A DNA stretch of 60,132 nt from Pseudomonas typographi (GCF_014694385.1 NZ_JAAOCA010000035.1:1-60132), one strand, 5' to 3'. Counted from the stretch's first letter, positions 44,363 to 52,537 are shown. A program made the numbers and translations. The notes: a model not told the origin generated them from the sequence alone.

Positions 44363-45094
44363 TTAGCCCTTGGCGTCCAGGGCGAGCTTCGCCACCTGCG
44401 CCGCCGGCTGGTAACCCGGGACCATCTGGCCGTTTTCCAGGATGATCGCCGGGGTGCCGTTCACGCCAATCTGCTGGCCCAGGGCGAATTGCTTGCTCAC
44501 CGGGTTATCGCATTGGGGCGCGTCCACACTCTTGCCCTCGATCATCTTCGACAGCGACACGGGGCGGTCTTTGGAGCACCACACCGCCTGCAACTGCTGG
44601 TCGCCGGGCGAGTTCAGGCCTTGGCGCGGGAACGCCAGGTAGCGCACTTCGATGCCCATGGCATTGAGCTTGGGCACTTCGGCGTGGAGCTTCTGGCAAT
44701 AGGGGCAGGTGGTGTCGGTGAATACGGTGATGTGCGACTTGGCATCACCCTTGGCCGGGAACACCACCATCTCGGCCTGCGGAATGGCGTCGATCAACTT
44801 GGCGACGCCCGCCCGCTCGGTTTGCTCGGTGAGGTTCACCGGTTTGCCGTCCTTGAGCTGGTAAAGATACCCCTGCATCACGTATTGGCCGTCGGCACTG
44901 GCGTACAGCACCCGGCCGCCCTGCAGGCGAACTTCGTACAGGCCATTCAAAGGGCTGCTGGCGATGCTGTCGACGGGTACATCCAGTTGCAGGCTGGTCA
45001 GGGTTTTGCGTATCGCCTGCTCGGCGTCGTCGGCCTGTACCAGGGTGCTGGCCAGCGCCAGGGCGGCAGCGGCGAATAGTCGGGTCACGCGCAT
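44363..45094 (-). CDS. dsbC: Thiol:disulfide interchange protein DsbC
   Basis: DsbC is the periplasmic disulfide isomerase. The 243-aa protein has a signal peptide (MRVTRLFAAAALALASTLVQA), an N-terminal dimerisation domain (about 25-85), and a thioredoxin-like domain with the CPYC active site in FTDTTCPYCQKLHAEV. A second pair of cysteines (CSKDRP and CDNPVSKQF) gives the structural disulfide. The start MRVTRLF at 45094 is preferred to a frame beginning 37 codons upstream with no signal. It lies 107 bp downstream of xerD. Confidence 0.96.
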   Translation of the reverse strand: MRVTRLFAAAALALASTLVQADDAEQAIRKTLTSLQLDVPVDSIASSPLNGLYEVRLQGGRVLYASADGQYVMQGYLYQLKDGKPVNLTEQTERAGVAKLIDAIPQAEMVVFPAKGDAKSHITVFTDTTCPYCQKLHAEVPKLNAMGIEVRYLAFPRQGLNSPGDQQLQAVWCSKDRPVSLSKMIEGKSVDAPQCDNPVSKQFALGQQIGVNGTPAIILENGQMVPGYQPAAQVAKLALDAKG

Positions 45095-45201
45095 GGGAAC
45101 TCCGTAAAGCAGCGGGCAGATCGCCCGGTTACGGGCACAGCAGGGCCCCGGGCATTCGAACCGTGCAAGCCTACCACATAAGGGCTTGCCAGCCGACTGC
45201 C

Positions 45202-46098
45202 TCAACCACGCGGGTGATGACGCGCATGCAGCTCCTGCAGGCGAGCGCGGGCCACGTGGGTGTAGATCTGGGTGGTGGACAAATCGCTGTGCCCCAGCAG
45301 CATCTGCACCGATCGCAGGTCGGCGCCATGGTTGAGCAAATGGGTGGCGAACGCATGGCGCAGGGTGTGCGGCGACAGGCTTTTGTCGATCCCGGCCACC
45401 ACCGCATGGTGCTTGATTCGGTGCCAGAAGGTTTGCCGGGTCATCTGCTCGCCACGCAGGCTGGGAAACACCACATCGCTGGGGCGGCCGCCGAGCAGTT
45501 CGCTACGGTCTTGGCGCAAAAAGCGCTCCAGCCAGGTGATCGCCTCCTCCCCCATCGGCACCAGGCGTTCCTTATTGCCCTTGCCCATCACCCGCAGCAC
45601 GCCCTGGCGCAGGTTGATCTCATCCAGCCGCAGCCCCACCAGCTCCGACACGCGCAAGCCGCAGGCGTACAGCACCTCAAGCATTGCCCGGTCGCGCATG
45701 CCCAGCGCGGTGGCGGTGTCTGGCGCGCTCAAAAGCGCCTCAACATCGGCCTCGGACAACGACTTGGGCAACGGTTTACCCAAGCGCGGCATCTCCACCA
45801 GCAGTGTCGGGTCTACGGCAATCAGCTGCTCGCGCAGCAGGTAACGGTAGAACCCCCGCACGCCCGACAAGAACCGCGCGGTTGAACGCGGTTGGTAGGC
45901 GTGCTCTAGGCGCCAGGCCAGATGGTCGAGAATCGCCTCACGGCCAGCCTGTGGCAGCAGAACGTTGCGCTCGGCCAACCAACCGTTGAACAGCGCCAAG
46001 TCGCTGCGGTAAGCGCTGCGGCTGTTGTCCGACAGGCCTTTTTCCAACCAGAGGGCGTCGAGAAATTGGTCGATCAGGGGGTGGTCGAGGGCGGGCAT
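45202..46098 (-). CDS. xerD: Site-specific tyrosine recombinase XerD
   Basis: XerD, with XerC, resolves chromosome dimers at dif. The 298-aa protein has the N-terminal SAM-like domain (DQFLDALWLEKGLSDNSRSAYRSDLALFNGWL) and a catalytic domain. The R-H-R-H-Y residues are visible: Arg in YACGLRVSELVGL, His and Arg in SPHTLRHAFATHLLNHGADL, His in LLGHSDLSTTQIYTHV, which also carries the Tyr nucleophile. It is a core gene here and not the integrase of the adjacent accessory patch. Confidence 0.97.
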   Translation of the reverse strand: MPALDHPLIDQFLDALWLEKGLSDNSRSAYRSDLALFNGWLAERNVLLPQAGREAILDHLAWRLEHAYQPRSTARFLSGVRGFYRYLLREQLIAVDPTLLVEMPRLGKPLPKSLSEADVEALLSAPDTATALGMRDRAMLEVLYACGLRVSELVGLRLDEINLRQGVLRVMGKGNKERLVPMGEEAITWLERFLRQDRSELLGGRPSDVVFPSLRGEQMTRQTFWHRIKHHAVVAGIDKSLSPHTLRHAFATHLLNHGADLRSVQMLLGHSDLSTTQIYTHVARARLQELHARHHPRG

Positions 46099-46410
46099 GG
46101 GAACGATAGGGTAGAAGAGTGGTGGCCAGCCTAGCGGTAGCTTCCTCGAAAAACCAGGCTTTTGAGGCAGGCATGGGACACTGAGCGCCGGTGCCTGGTG
46201 CCTGGTGCCTATCGCTAGCCGGGTATCCGCCCTTTCGCTACCGACCCGATTCTCTTGGCAATACTGGGAAGCTTGAGAGGCTAATCACGTAACCACTTAA
46301 GCTGCGCGATGGGGGCGCAGAGCCGTGAGTAGATAAAGAAAAACCCTGAAAAAACTTATAAATATACAGATCTAGAGGATGACTCTAAAATTTATAAAAA
46401 ACAGGACCCC
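46099..46410. other. Gene-free boundary between xerD and the AT-rich accessory patch
   Basis: The left half is GC-rich and should hold the xerD promoter. A triple direct repeat of GGTGCCT lies at 46190-46210. From about 46320 the sequence becomes strongly AT-rich (AAACTTATAAATATACAGATCT, AAAATTTATAAAAAACAGG-like runs), continuing into the next gene. Imperfect inverted CTGCGC/GCGCAG lies near 46301-46319. No gene is visible. Confidence 0.6.
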
Positions 46411-46734
46411 ATGATGAAAATAAAAAAAAACGTATTCATTTTCGCGATATTTTTACTTAACGGCTGCGGAACGATCCGGTCGCTTCAAGATCAGAATGAT
46501 CTCAGGCAAGATATGAGAACCCGAAACAGCCATTGCACCACAACACCCTATATGTATGGTGGCATCACCTACAATTTTTGCATGCTAAATGCAGACAATG
46601 ACAACCCCAAAAGACCTGACCTAGGCTTACATTTAACAGTCTTTGACATTGGGCTTTCCCTAGCCGCTGACACGGCACTACTACCCTACAGCATATACAA
46701 CCAGATAAAATTTGGAAGCCGGACGATAGATTAG
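46411..46734 (+). CDS. YceK/YidQ-like small lipoprotein
   Basis: The 107-aa protein begins MMKIKKNVFIFAIFLLNGC, a lipoprotein signal with lipidated Cys19. The mature part resembles the YceK/YidQ (DUF1375) family: CGTIRSLQD, TPYMYGGITYNF and LGLHLTVFDIGLSLAADTALLPYSIYNQ. The family's members are outer- or inner-membrane lipoproteins of unknown role. The gene is AT-rich, unlike the core genes, so it was probably acquired with the neighbouring lectin gene. An ACAGGA site precedes the ATG. It is convergent with the lectin-like gene, 48 bp away. Confidence 0.8.
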   Translation: MMKIKKNVFIFAIFLLNGCGTIRSLQDQNDLRQDMRTRNSHCTTTPYMYGGITYNFCMLNADNDNPKRPDLGLHLTVFDIGLSLAADTALLPYSIYNQIKFGSRTID

Positions 46735-46744
46735 TCTTATAGGA

Positions 46745-46768
46745 GTTTGCACTACCCTCAGTGCAAAC
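46745..46768. terminator. Hairpin between convergent yceK-like and lectin genes
   Basis: GTTTGCAC (46745-46752) and GTGCAAAC (46761-46768) pair perfectly around TACCCTCA. It may terminate both convergent transcripts; a U-run is lacking. Confidence 0.6.
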
Positions 46769-46782
46769 CCCAACATCCACCA

Positions 46783-47607
46783 TTACTGCCCTTTGACAAA
46801 GTCAACGACCTTCAGGACCGGAATATCAAACGGGCCGAACAACTTATTTTTCCGGCGCTTCTTTTGTGCGACGCCAAACCTAGCCCACACCGCCTTATAT
46901 TCCGCAACAGGAAGCTGGGCAAACGCCCCGATGTGTCCTGCAGCGTTAGTGGACCATACAGAGGTATCGGCGGCGTAAACCACAAAGTTCCCATCATCCT
47001 GCATGACTGCACGATCTACGCCCCTCCCAGCGGTTTCCGTGGACCAGGTAACGCTGCCAGCGGAATTCAAGGCTATCAGGTTCCCACCCTCACGAAACTC
47101 GAGCCTCGCGCCACCTGAAGTAAAGCTCTGACCAGGACGCATTTGGAAACCGCTATCGAACAATTGACCAACGGGTATCGAGGAAAACGTCCAAAGGGAC
47201 TTATTATGCGCCCATAGTGGCTGCCTATCAATTACCACGATATTTCCATCATCTTGCAATGACAGATAAGCTCTATGCTTTGCAGCGTTATAATCATTCC
47301 CTAGTGACGAATAACCGATAGTACCCCAGGCCTGTTTCATGCAGGGCTGATTGACTCTAAAATAGTAAGCCATGGTTGCCTCTGGCTGCCCCGATCTTTT
47401 CTTGAATCTATAATGCGTACTGTAGGCCTGATTACTATTGGCAACCCATATTTCCGTCACGCCATCCAAAAGCACAAGATTGCAATCAGGCTGCATCATT
47501 AGCTTACATTGCTTCGAAGGTGATTGTAGAAATTGCCCCGCAGTCATTTTAGTCATTGCAGGAAGTATAGATACTCCAGGCTCTGTTAAAACTTTAAATT
47601 CATCCAT
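46783..47607 (-). CDS. llpA: Lectin-like bacteriocin (LlpA/L-type pyocin-like), B-lectin tandem
   Basis: The 274-aa protein has no signal peptide, and its length is close to LlpA of P. putida BW11M1. It carries tandem monocot-mannose-binding (bulb-type) lectin repeats with the QxDxNxVxY sugar-binding motif. The repeats are QPDCNLVLL (39-47, Tyr lost), QDDGNIVVI (118-126, Tyr lost), a degenerate REGGNLIAL (172-180), and an intact QDDGNFVVY (203-211). A basic tail (KKRRKNK, 249-255) and an AEYKAVWARFG segment close the protein. LlpA proteins kill related pseudomonads by binding D-rhamnose LPS and acting on BamA. No immunity gene is known for the family. GAGGTGG upstream of 47607 fixes the start; an ATG five codons earlier is less likely. 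The gene is AT-rich. Activity is inferred. Confidence 0.85.
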   Translation of the reverse strand: MDEFKVLTEPGVSILPAMTKMTAGQFLQSPSKQCKLMMQPDCNLVLLDGVTEIWVANSNQAYSTHYRFKKRSGQPEATMAYYFRVNQPCMKQAWGTIGYSSLGNDYNAAKHRAYLSLQDDGNIVVIDRQPLWAHNKSLWTFSSIPVGQLFDSGFQMRPGQSFTSGGARLEFREGGNLIALNSAGSVTWSTETAGRGVDRAVMQDDGNFVVYAADTSVWSTNAAGHIGAFAQLPVAEYKAVWARFGVAQKKRRKNKLFGPFDIPVLKVVDFVKGQ

Positions 47608-47679
47608 AAATCCACCTCGCATTACTTAGTTTCAGGTGGGCGCCCAAAGCAATTAAAACACAGCGAGAAAAATCCACAA

Positions 47680-47695
47680 CCGCTCAATCGAGCGG
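47680..47695. promoter_or_regulatory. Inverted repeat upstream of the lectin gene
   Basis: CCGCTC (47680-47685) and GAGCGG (47690-47695) pair perfectly around AATC, about 75 bp upstream of the lectin start at 47607. It could be an operator for the bacteriocin gene or the hairpin of a small terminator. No LexA-type box is seen. Confidence 0.35.
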
Positions 47696-47989
47696 CAAGT
47701 ATTGCAGGAATTTAGAAAACTGTGGAAATAGTAAAGCGGAGTTACTCGTCAATAGTGGCAAAATTAAAATTTTTTAATAGAGTTCCAGCCAGTGCGTCTA
47801 TACACCCTTACGACAAACGTCTCTACCTCCACCTTCAGGCGAGAGCCATGGCTAGCAGCAGATGCATGGGGTCGCGATAAATCGATGGTTAACGGCGCCG
47901 CAACACGCGCTGAGCCGCGCCGCTGGTACGGCGCCACGCTCAATGTTCTGCTGGCAAGGGCCAGGGAACGCTTTGGCTAAATGCTGAAC

Positions 47990-48020
47990 AAAAAAAAAGC
48001 AGCCCGAAGGCCGCTTTTTT
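47990..48020 (-). terminator. Terminator of the rpsP-rimM-trmD-rplS operon
   Basis: On the reverse strand AGCGGCC-TTCG-GGCTGCT forms a stem with a stable TTCG loop, flanked by A- and T-runs, with a T-tract immediately after. It lies 19 bp after the rplS stop. Confidence 0.88.
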
Positions 48021-48038
48021 AGCGCGGTAGCGCCGCCA

Positions 48039-48389
48039 TCAAGACAGTTTTTCCTTGATGCGCGCGGCTTTACCAGACAGGTCACGCAAGTAGTACAGCT
48101 TGGCTTTGCGCACGTCACCACGACGTTTCACGGCCAGGCTGTCGATGGCTGGGCTGTACGTTTGGAAGGTACGCTCTACGCCCACGCCATTGGAGATCTT
48201 GCGCACGGTGAATGCGCTATTGACGCCACGGTTACGCTTACCGATAACGACACCCTCGAAGGCCTGCAAGCGGCTACGCTCGCCTTCTTTCACCTTGACC
48301 TGAACGACAACGGTGTCGCCCGGGGCAAAAGGAGGGATTTCCTTGGTCATCTGCTCGGCTTCGAGTTGCAGAATGATTTTGTTGGTCAT
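48039..48389 (-). CDS. rplS: 50S ribosomal protein L19
   Basis: L19 is a large-subunit protein at the 30S/50S interface. The 116-aa protein has IPPFAPGDTVVVQVKVKEGERSRLQAFEGVVIGKRNRG and the C-terminal RGDVRKAKLYYLRDLSGKAARIKEKL. Length is standard. It is the last gene of the rpsP-rimM-trmD-rplS operon, 42 bp after trmD, followed by a strong terminator. Confidence 0.98.
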   Translation of the reverse strand: MTNKIILQLEAEQMTKEIPPFAPGDTVVVQVKVKEGERSRLQAFEGVVIGKRNRGVNSAFTVRKISNGVGVERTFQTYSPAIDSLAVKRRGDVRKAKLYYLRDLSGKAARIKEKLS

Positions 48390-48431
48390 GCTGTGCTCCT
48401 AAGGCAAACCGCCAGGTTTACCATCGATACG

Positions 48432-49184
48432 TTAACTATCGTCCCGCTCGCGGAGATATTCCGCCAGCAGCTTCTGCTCTTCTCCAGAAAGTGAGCGACT
48501 TTCCAGAAGATCGGGCCGCCGTTCGTGCGTCCGCCCAAGGGACTGCATCAAACGCCAACGCCGGATATGTGCATGGTTGCCGCTAAGCAACACGTCGGGT
48601 ACACGGCGTTCCGCATACACCTCAGGCCGGGTGTAATGCGGGCAATCAAGCAAGCCGTCGGTGAAGGAATCTTCTTCCGCCGAGCCTGCATGCCCTAAAG
48701 CTCCGGGCAGCAACCGGGTAACCGCATCGACCAGAACCATCGCCGCTAGCTCACCGCCAGACAGCACATAATCGCCAATCGACCACTCTTCATCGACATG
48801 CGCTTGAATGAACCGCTCGTCGATGCCTTCGTAACGCCCGGCGATGAGAATCAATGATTGCCCGTTCGCCAGTTCCTTCACAGCCGCCTGCGTGAGCGGG
48901 CGACCTTGCGGGGACAGGTAGATCACCTTCGCCGCTTCCCCGGCTGCCTGCCTGGCCTGGGCCAGTGCATCTTCCAAGGGCTTGACCTTCATCACCATGC
49001 CGGGGCCACCGCCAAAGGGCCGGTCGTCCACGGTGTGGTGCCGGTCTGTGGTGTAGCTTCGCGGGTTCCAGCAGGTCAGTTGCAACAAACCCTGCTTGAC
49101 CGCGCGGCTGGTAATGCCGTGCTCGGTGATGGCCGAGAACATCTCAGGGAACAGTGTGATGACCTCTACGCGCATGTTAGCCAT
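48432..49184 (-). CDS. trmD: tRNA (guanine-N1)-methyltransferase TrmD
   Basis: TrmD methylates G37 in tRNAs that read CNN codons, preventing frameshifts. The 250-aa SPOUT enzyme has the start VEVITLFPEMFSAITEHGITSRAV, DRHHTVDDRPFGGGPGMVMKV, the deep-knot loops (YLSPQGRPL, AGRYEGIDERF, and SIGDYVLSGGELAAM). The C-terminal domain follows a flexible linker. It starts 3 bp after the rimM stop. Confidence 0.98.
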   Translation of the reverse strand: MANMRVEVITLFPEMFSAITEHGITSRAVKQGLLQLTCWNPRSYTTDRHHTVDDRPFGGGPGMVMKVKPLEDALAQARQAAGEAAKVIYLSPQGRPLTQAAVKELANGQSLILIAGRYEGIDERFIQAHVDEEWSIGDYVLSGGELAAMVLVDAVTRLLPGALGHAGSAEEDSFTDGLLDCPHYTRPEVYAERRVPDVLLSGNHAHIRRWRLMQSLGRTHERRPDLLESRSLSGEEQKLLAEYLRERDDS

Positions 49185-49187
49185 TGC

Positions 49188-49724
49188 CTAGAAGCCTGCA
49201 TCCCACTCCACCCGCATTTCGCCGGCTGCCAAGTCGATGTCGAGCACGCAGCCGTCCGTATAGGGCAACAACCGCTCGCGATCATCCAGGCTGCCCGCGC
49301 AGGGCTTGACCACCATTACATCATTCGCACCGGTTTCCAGCAGGTGATCGACTTTCCCGAGCAATTCGCCGGGGCTGTTGATGACCTTCAGACCTTCGAG
49401 CTGATACCAGTAGTAATCGCCGTGGGTCAATGCCGGGAGCAGGCTGCGCGCGATGCAGATTTCGTAACCGGCGAGAAGGCGGGCTTGCTCGCGGTCATCG
49501 AGACCATTCAACTTCGCGACCAGGACCTTGTTCTGCAAACGGCCCTGCATCAAAACCACCTGTTTCACGTCACCTTCATGCCTGAGCGTCCAGTGCGGGT
49601 AGTGCAGCAGGTTGTCAATCGGGTCGGTAAAGGAGTAGACCTTAACCTCACCACGAACGCCGTGTACCGAAACGATCTTGCCGATGACGATCAGATCATC
49701 CGCAGGGGCTGGCGTTGCGTTCAT
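49188..49724 (-). CDS. rimM: Ribosome maturation factor RimM
   Basis: RimM helps mature the 30S subunit head by binding S19. The 178-aa protein has an N-terminal barrel (VIGKIVSVHGVRGEVKVYSFTDP) and a C-terminal PRC-type barrel (YYWYQLEGLKVINSPGELLGKVDHLLETGANDVMVV). It is the second gene of the operon, 5 bp after the rpsP stop. Confidence 0.97.
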   Translation of the reverse strand: MNATPAPADDLIVIGKIVSVHGVRGEVKVYSFTDPIDNLLHYPHWTLRHEGDVKQVVLMQGRLQNKVLVAKLNGLDDREQARLLAGYEICIARSLLPALTHGDYYWYQLEGLKVINSPGELLGKVDHLLETGANDVMVVKPCAGSLDDRERLLPYTDGCVLDIDLAAGEMRVEWDAGF

Positions 49725-49729
49725 ACTGC

Positions 49730-49981
49730 TCAGGCGGTTGCCTTGGCAGCGTCCTTCAGCAGCTGAGCAACACGCTCAGACGGCTGGGCGCCATTGGCCA
49801 GCCAGTAGCTTACGCGCTCCTGGTTGACGGACAGGCGAATTTCGCCACCGGTAGCGACCGGGTTGAAGAAGCCAACACGTTCGTTGAAGCGACCGTCGCG
49901 CGCATTGCGGCTGTCGGTCACGGTCAGGTGGTAGAACGGGCGCTTTTTAGAGCCGCCACGTGCAAGACGAATGGTTACCAT
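49730..49981 (-). CDS. rpsP: 30S ribosomal protein S16
   Basis: The 83-aa S16 protein begins MVTIRLARGGSKKRPFYHLTVTDSRNARDG and continues RFNERVGFFNPVATGGE. The start at 49981 is fixed by homology to S16; a frame extending to 50200 has no support. It opens the rpsP-rimM-trmD-rplS operon, 181 bp downstream of ffh. Confidence 0.98.
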   Translation of the reverse strand: MVTIRLARGGSKKRPFYHLTVTDSRNARDGRFNERVGFFNPVATGGEIRLSVNQERVSYWLANGAQPSERVAQLLKDAAKATA

Positions 49982-50099
49982 GTGAACATCGTTCCTGTTG
50001 TCGGTGCTGCAAATTAAAGGCACAGCGGGCACAGGGGTGCCCGAAAGGCCGCATATTCTCAGGGAATACACGGACTTTTGCAATTGCCTTTTTCCAAAT

Positions 50100-50141
50100 G
50101 GCCGACGGGCCGGCACCCGGCCGGGAACCGCCCCGTCGGCC
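50100..50141. terminator. Long GC-rich hairpin between ffh and rpsP
   Basis: GGCCGACGGG (50100-50109) and CCCGTCGGCC (50132-50141) are perfect 10-bp arms; the 22-bp interior is itself able to fold (CCGG... CCGG). It follows the ffh stop by 21 bp in the reverse direction. No U-run follows, so it may be a rho-dependent or mRNA-stabilising element. Confidence 0.55.
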
Positions 50142-50162
50142 GCCGAAACCCGTGGGTGAGTT

Positions 50163-51539
50163 TCAGAGCCTCGGCATGCCGCCGCCAGGCAGCATGCCAC
50201 CCAGGCCGCGCATCATCTTGCTCATGCCGCCCTTGGTAGAAAATTTCTTCATCATCTTCTGCATTTGCTTGTGCTGCTTGATCACCCGCCCCACATCCTG
50301 CACCTGCGTGCCGGAGCCCAGCGCGATACGGCGCTTGCGCGAACCGCTGATCACCTCAGGGTCGCGGCGCTCGGCCGGGGTCATGGAATTGATGATCGCT
50401 TCCATCTGTTTGAACTGTTTCTCCGCCGCATTCTGGGCGTTGCCCATTTGCGAGAGGTTCACGCCACCAATGCTGGGCAGTTTGTCCATGAGCCCGCCGA
50501 GGCCGCCCATGCTCTTCATTTGCACCAGTTGGTCGCGAAAATCTTCGAGGTCGAAGCCCTTGCCCTTTTTGAGTTTCTTGGCGAGTTTTTCGGCTTTGTC
50601 TTTGTCGATCTTCTGCTCGGCCTGCTCGATCAGGCTGAGCATGTCGCCCATGCCGAGAATACGCGAGGCGATGCGGTCGGGGTGGAACGGCTCGAGCGCT
50701 TCGCTCTTCTCGCCCATACCGATGAACTTGATCGGCTTGCCGGTGATGTGCCGCACCGACAGTGCCGCACCGCCACGGGCATCGCCGTCGACCTTGGTCA
50801 ACACCACGCCGGTCAAGGGCAATGCATCGCCAAACGCCTTGGCGGTATTGGCAGCATCCTGGCCGGTCATGGCATCGACCACGAACAGTGTCTCGACGGG
50901 TTTGACCGCGGCATGCAGCGCCTGGATTTCGGCCATCATGGCAGCGTCGATGTGCAGGCGGCCGGCAGTATCGACGATGACCACATCGATGAACTTGAGC
51001 TTGGCTTCGCGGATCGCAGCTTCCGCGATGGCCACCGGCTGCTGCGAGATGTCGGAGGGGAAGAACACCGCACCCACATCGCCGGCCAGGGTTTCGAGCT
51101 GCTTGATGGCGGCCGGGCGGTAAACGTCGGCCGACACCAGCATCACGCTCTTTTTCTTGCGCTCTTTGAGAAAGCGCGCCAGCTTGGCGGCAGTGGTGGT
51201 CTTACCCGCCCCTTGCAAGCCTGCCATCAGCACCACCGCCGGCGGTGCGACATTCAGGGCAAGGTCTTCGTTGGCCGCGCCCATGACCGATTCGAGCTCG
51301 GCCTGGACGATCTTGACGAACGCCTGCCCGGGCGTGAGGCTGCGCGAGACTTCGGTGCCGACCGCCCGCTCCTTGATGGCGTTGACGAAATCCTTGACCA
51401 CCGGCAGCGCGACATCGGCTTCCAGCAGCGCCATGCGCACTTCGCGCAGGGTGTCTTTTATGTTCTCTTCGCTGAGCTTGGCCTTGCCGGTAACGTGGCG
51501 TAGCGTCTGCGACAGACGCTCGGAAAGATTCTCAAACAT
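50163..51539 (-). CDS. ffh: Signal recognition particle protein Ffh
   Basis: Ffh binds 4.5S RNA and delivers nascent membrane proteins to FtsY. The 458-aa protein has the N domain (MFENLSERLSQTLRHVTGKA), the GTPase G domain with the P-loop GLQGAGKTTTAAKLA, DTAGRLHID, and TKVDGDARGG. The methionine-rich M domain at the C-terminus ends in RGLGGMLPGGGMPRL. The start MFENLSE at 51539 is preferred to a frame that begins 15 codons upstream. Length is typical. Confidence 0.98.
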   Translation of the reverse strand: MFENLSERLSQTLRHVTGKAKLSEENIKDTLREVRMALLEADVALPVVKDFVNAIKERAVGTEVSRSLTPGQAFVKIVQAELESVMGAANEDLALNVAPPAVVLMAGLQGAGKTTTAAKLARFLKERKKKSVMLVSADVYRPAAIKQLETLAGDVGAVFFPSDISQQPVAIAEAAIREAKLKFIDVVIVDTAGRLHIDAAMMAEIQALHAAVKPVETLFVVDAMTGQDAANTAKAFGDALPLTGVVLTKVDGDARGGAALSVRHITGKPIKFIGMGEKSEALEPFHPDRIASRILGMGDMLSLIEQAEQKIDKDKAEKLAKKLKKGKGFDLEDFRDQLVQMKSMGGLGGLMDKLPSIGGVNLSQMGNAQNAAEKQFKQMEAIINSMTPAERRDPEVISGSRKRRIALGSGTQVQDVGRVIKQHKQMQKMMKKFSTKGGMSKMMRGLGGMLPGGGMPRL

Positions 51540-51714
51540 GCGGGATCCTTTGCAGGCGGCGCGGCAGGGCCGGCAGCCTTGCACAAATGCTTCGAGCCGA
51601 TAGCGGAAAATGGCCGCGAGTATAACGTACTGTTACGGGGCCCCGCATGCAGTCTTTCGTGGCATCGGCTTTATATGCCACACTCCCGCCTTTAATGGCC
51701 GCTCGTCAGGACCT

Positions 51715-52527
51715 ATGCTCCCCTTGCCCACCAGCCTGTACCCCAGCCTTGTCGCCGCCCTGCTCTATGCGGTGGCAACGCTCATCCAGGGCCTGCGCCT
51801 TTCGCGCGGGGCCCGCGTCGACAAACGCCTACTCTGTGGCCTGGGTGTGGCGGCAGTCATCGCCCATGCGGCGGCCCTCGGTAGCCAATTGTTCACCGCC
51901 CATGGGCTAAACCTTGATTTTTTCACCGCCGCAAGCCTGATCGCCGCGGCAGTGATCGCCTTGACGCTGCTGGCCTGCGCCAACCTGCCGGTGGAAGTGC
52001 TGCTGGTGCTGCTCTATCCGTTGGGTGTCGTCACCGTGCTGGTCGCTCAGTTCGCGCCGCCTGGCACCGTGCCGCAGATCGACGAGGAGCCAGGGATACT
52101 CGCGCATATCCTGCTGTCGATCCTGGCCTATGGGCTGTTCACCATCGCGGTGATGCAGGCCTTGCTGCTGCTGGTGCAGAACCACCAGCTCAAGCACAAG
52201 CACCCCGCCGGGCTGATCCGTGCTTTCCCGCCGCTGCAGACCATGGAAAGCCTGCTGTTCGGCTTTCTCTGGGCCGGCTGGATCCTGCTTTCGGCATCAC
52301 TGATCTCGGGCTGGCTGTTTCTCGATAACATGTTCGCCCAACACCTGGTGCATAAAACGCTGCTTTCATGCGTGGCTTGGGTCGTGTTCGGGGTGCTGCT
52401 ATGGGGGCGCCACCGCCTCGGTTGGCGTGGGCACATGGCGATCCGCTGGACCTTGGCCGGTTTTTGCCTGCTGATGCTGGCATACTTCGGCAGCAAGCTG
52501 GTTCGCGAATACATCCTGCATATCTGA
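51715..52527 (+). CDS. Cytochrome c assembly (CcsA/YpjD-like) integral membrane protein
   Basis: The 270-aa protein has about eight membrane segments and matches the CcsA/YpjD family, with VAQFAPPGTVPQIDEEPGILAHILLSILAYGLFTIAV, then PPLQTMESLLFGFLWAGWILLSASLISGWLF and KTLLSCVAWVVFGVLLWGRHRLGWRG. The HxxxH-type His residues that coordinate haem in CcsA are present in part. Members near ffh in proteobacteria are of unclear function, though some were tied to membrane trafficking of haem. The start MLPLPTSLYPS at 51715 is favoured over the upstream frame. It diverges from ffh and lies 10 bp before the CorC-like gene. Confidence 0.9.
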   Translation: MLPLPTSLYPSLVAALLYAVATLIQGLRLSRGARVDKRLLCGLGVAAVIAHAAALGSQLFTAHGLNLDFFTAASLIAAAVIALTLLACANLPVEVLLVLLYPLGVVTVLVAQFAPPGTVPQIDEEPGILAHILLSILAYGLFTIAVMQALLLLVQNHQLKHKHPAGLIRAFPPLQTMESLLFGFLWAGWILLSASLISGWLFLDNMFAQHLVHKTLLSCVAWVVFGVLLWGRHRLGWRGHMAIRWTLAGFCLLMLAYFGSKLVREYILHI

Positions 52528-52537
52528 AGGCGCCCCC

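Larger units (their letters stand above)
47608..48038. other. AT-rich gene-free stretch between the lectin gene and rplS
   Basis: The first part (47608-47790) should contain the reverse-strand promoter of the lectin gene and holds an inverted repeat CCGCTC-AATC-GAGCGG at 47680-47695. From about 47790 it becomes GC-richer and core-like. A short forward frame at 47792-47980 has no convincing content. The rplS terminator is at 47990-48020. Confidence 0.6.

Noticed and set aside
42958..44445. 495-aa forward open frame across hom
   Set aside because: It is antisense to a clear homoserine dehydrogenase and extends into the dsbC end. No family features are seen.
45202..46098. xerD as integrase of the adjacent accessory patch
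   Set aside because: The protein is a standard XerD in a core location, and no attachment site or other integrase was found at the patch.
47792..47980. Short forward open frame between the lectin gene and rplS
   Set aside because: No ribosome-binding site, no recognisable features, and its end runs into the rplS terminator region.
50265..51503. 412-aa forward open frame across ffh
   Set aside because: It is antisense to a clear Ffh protein. It is Gly/His/Asp-rich in the manner of antisense translations.
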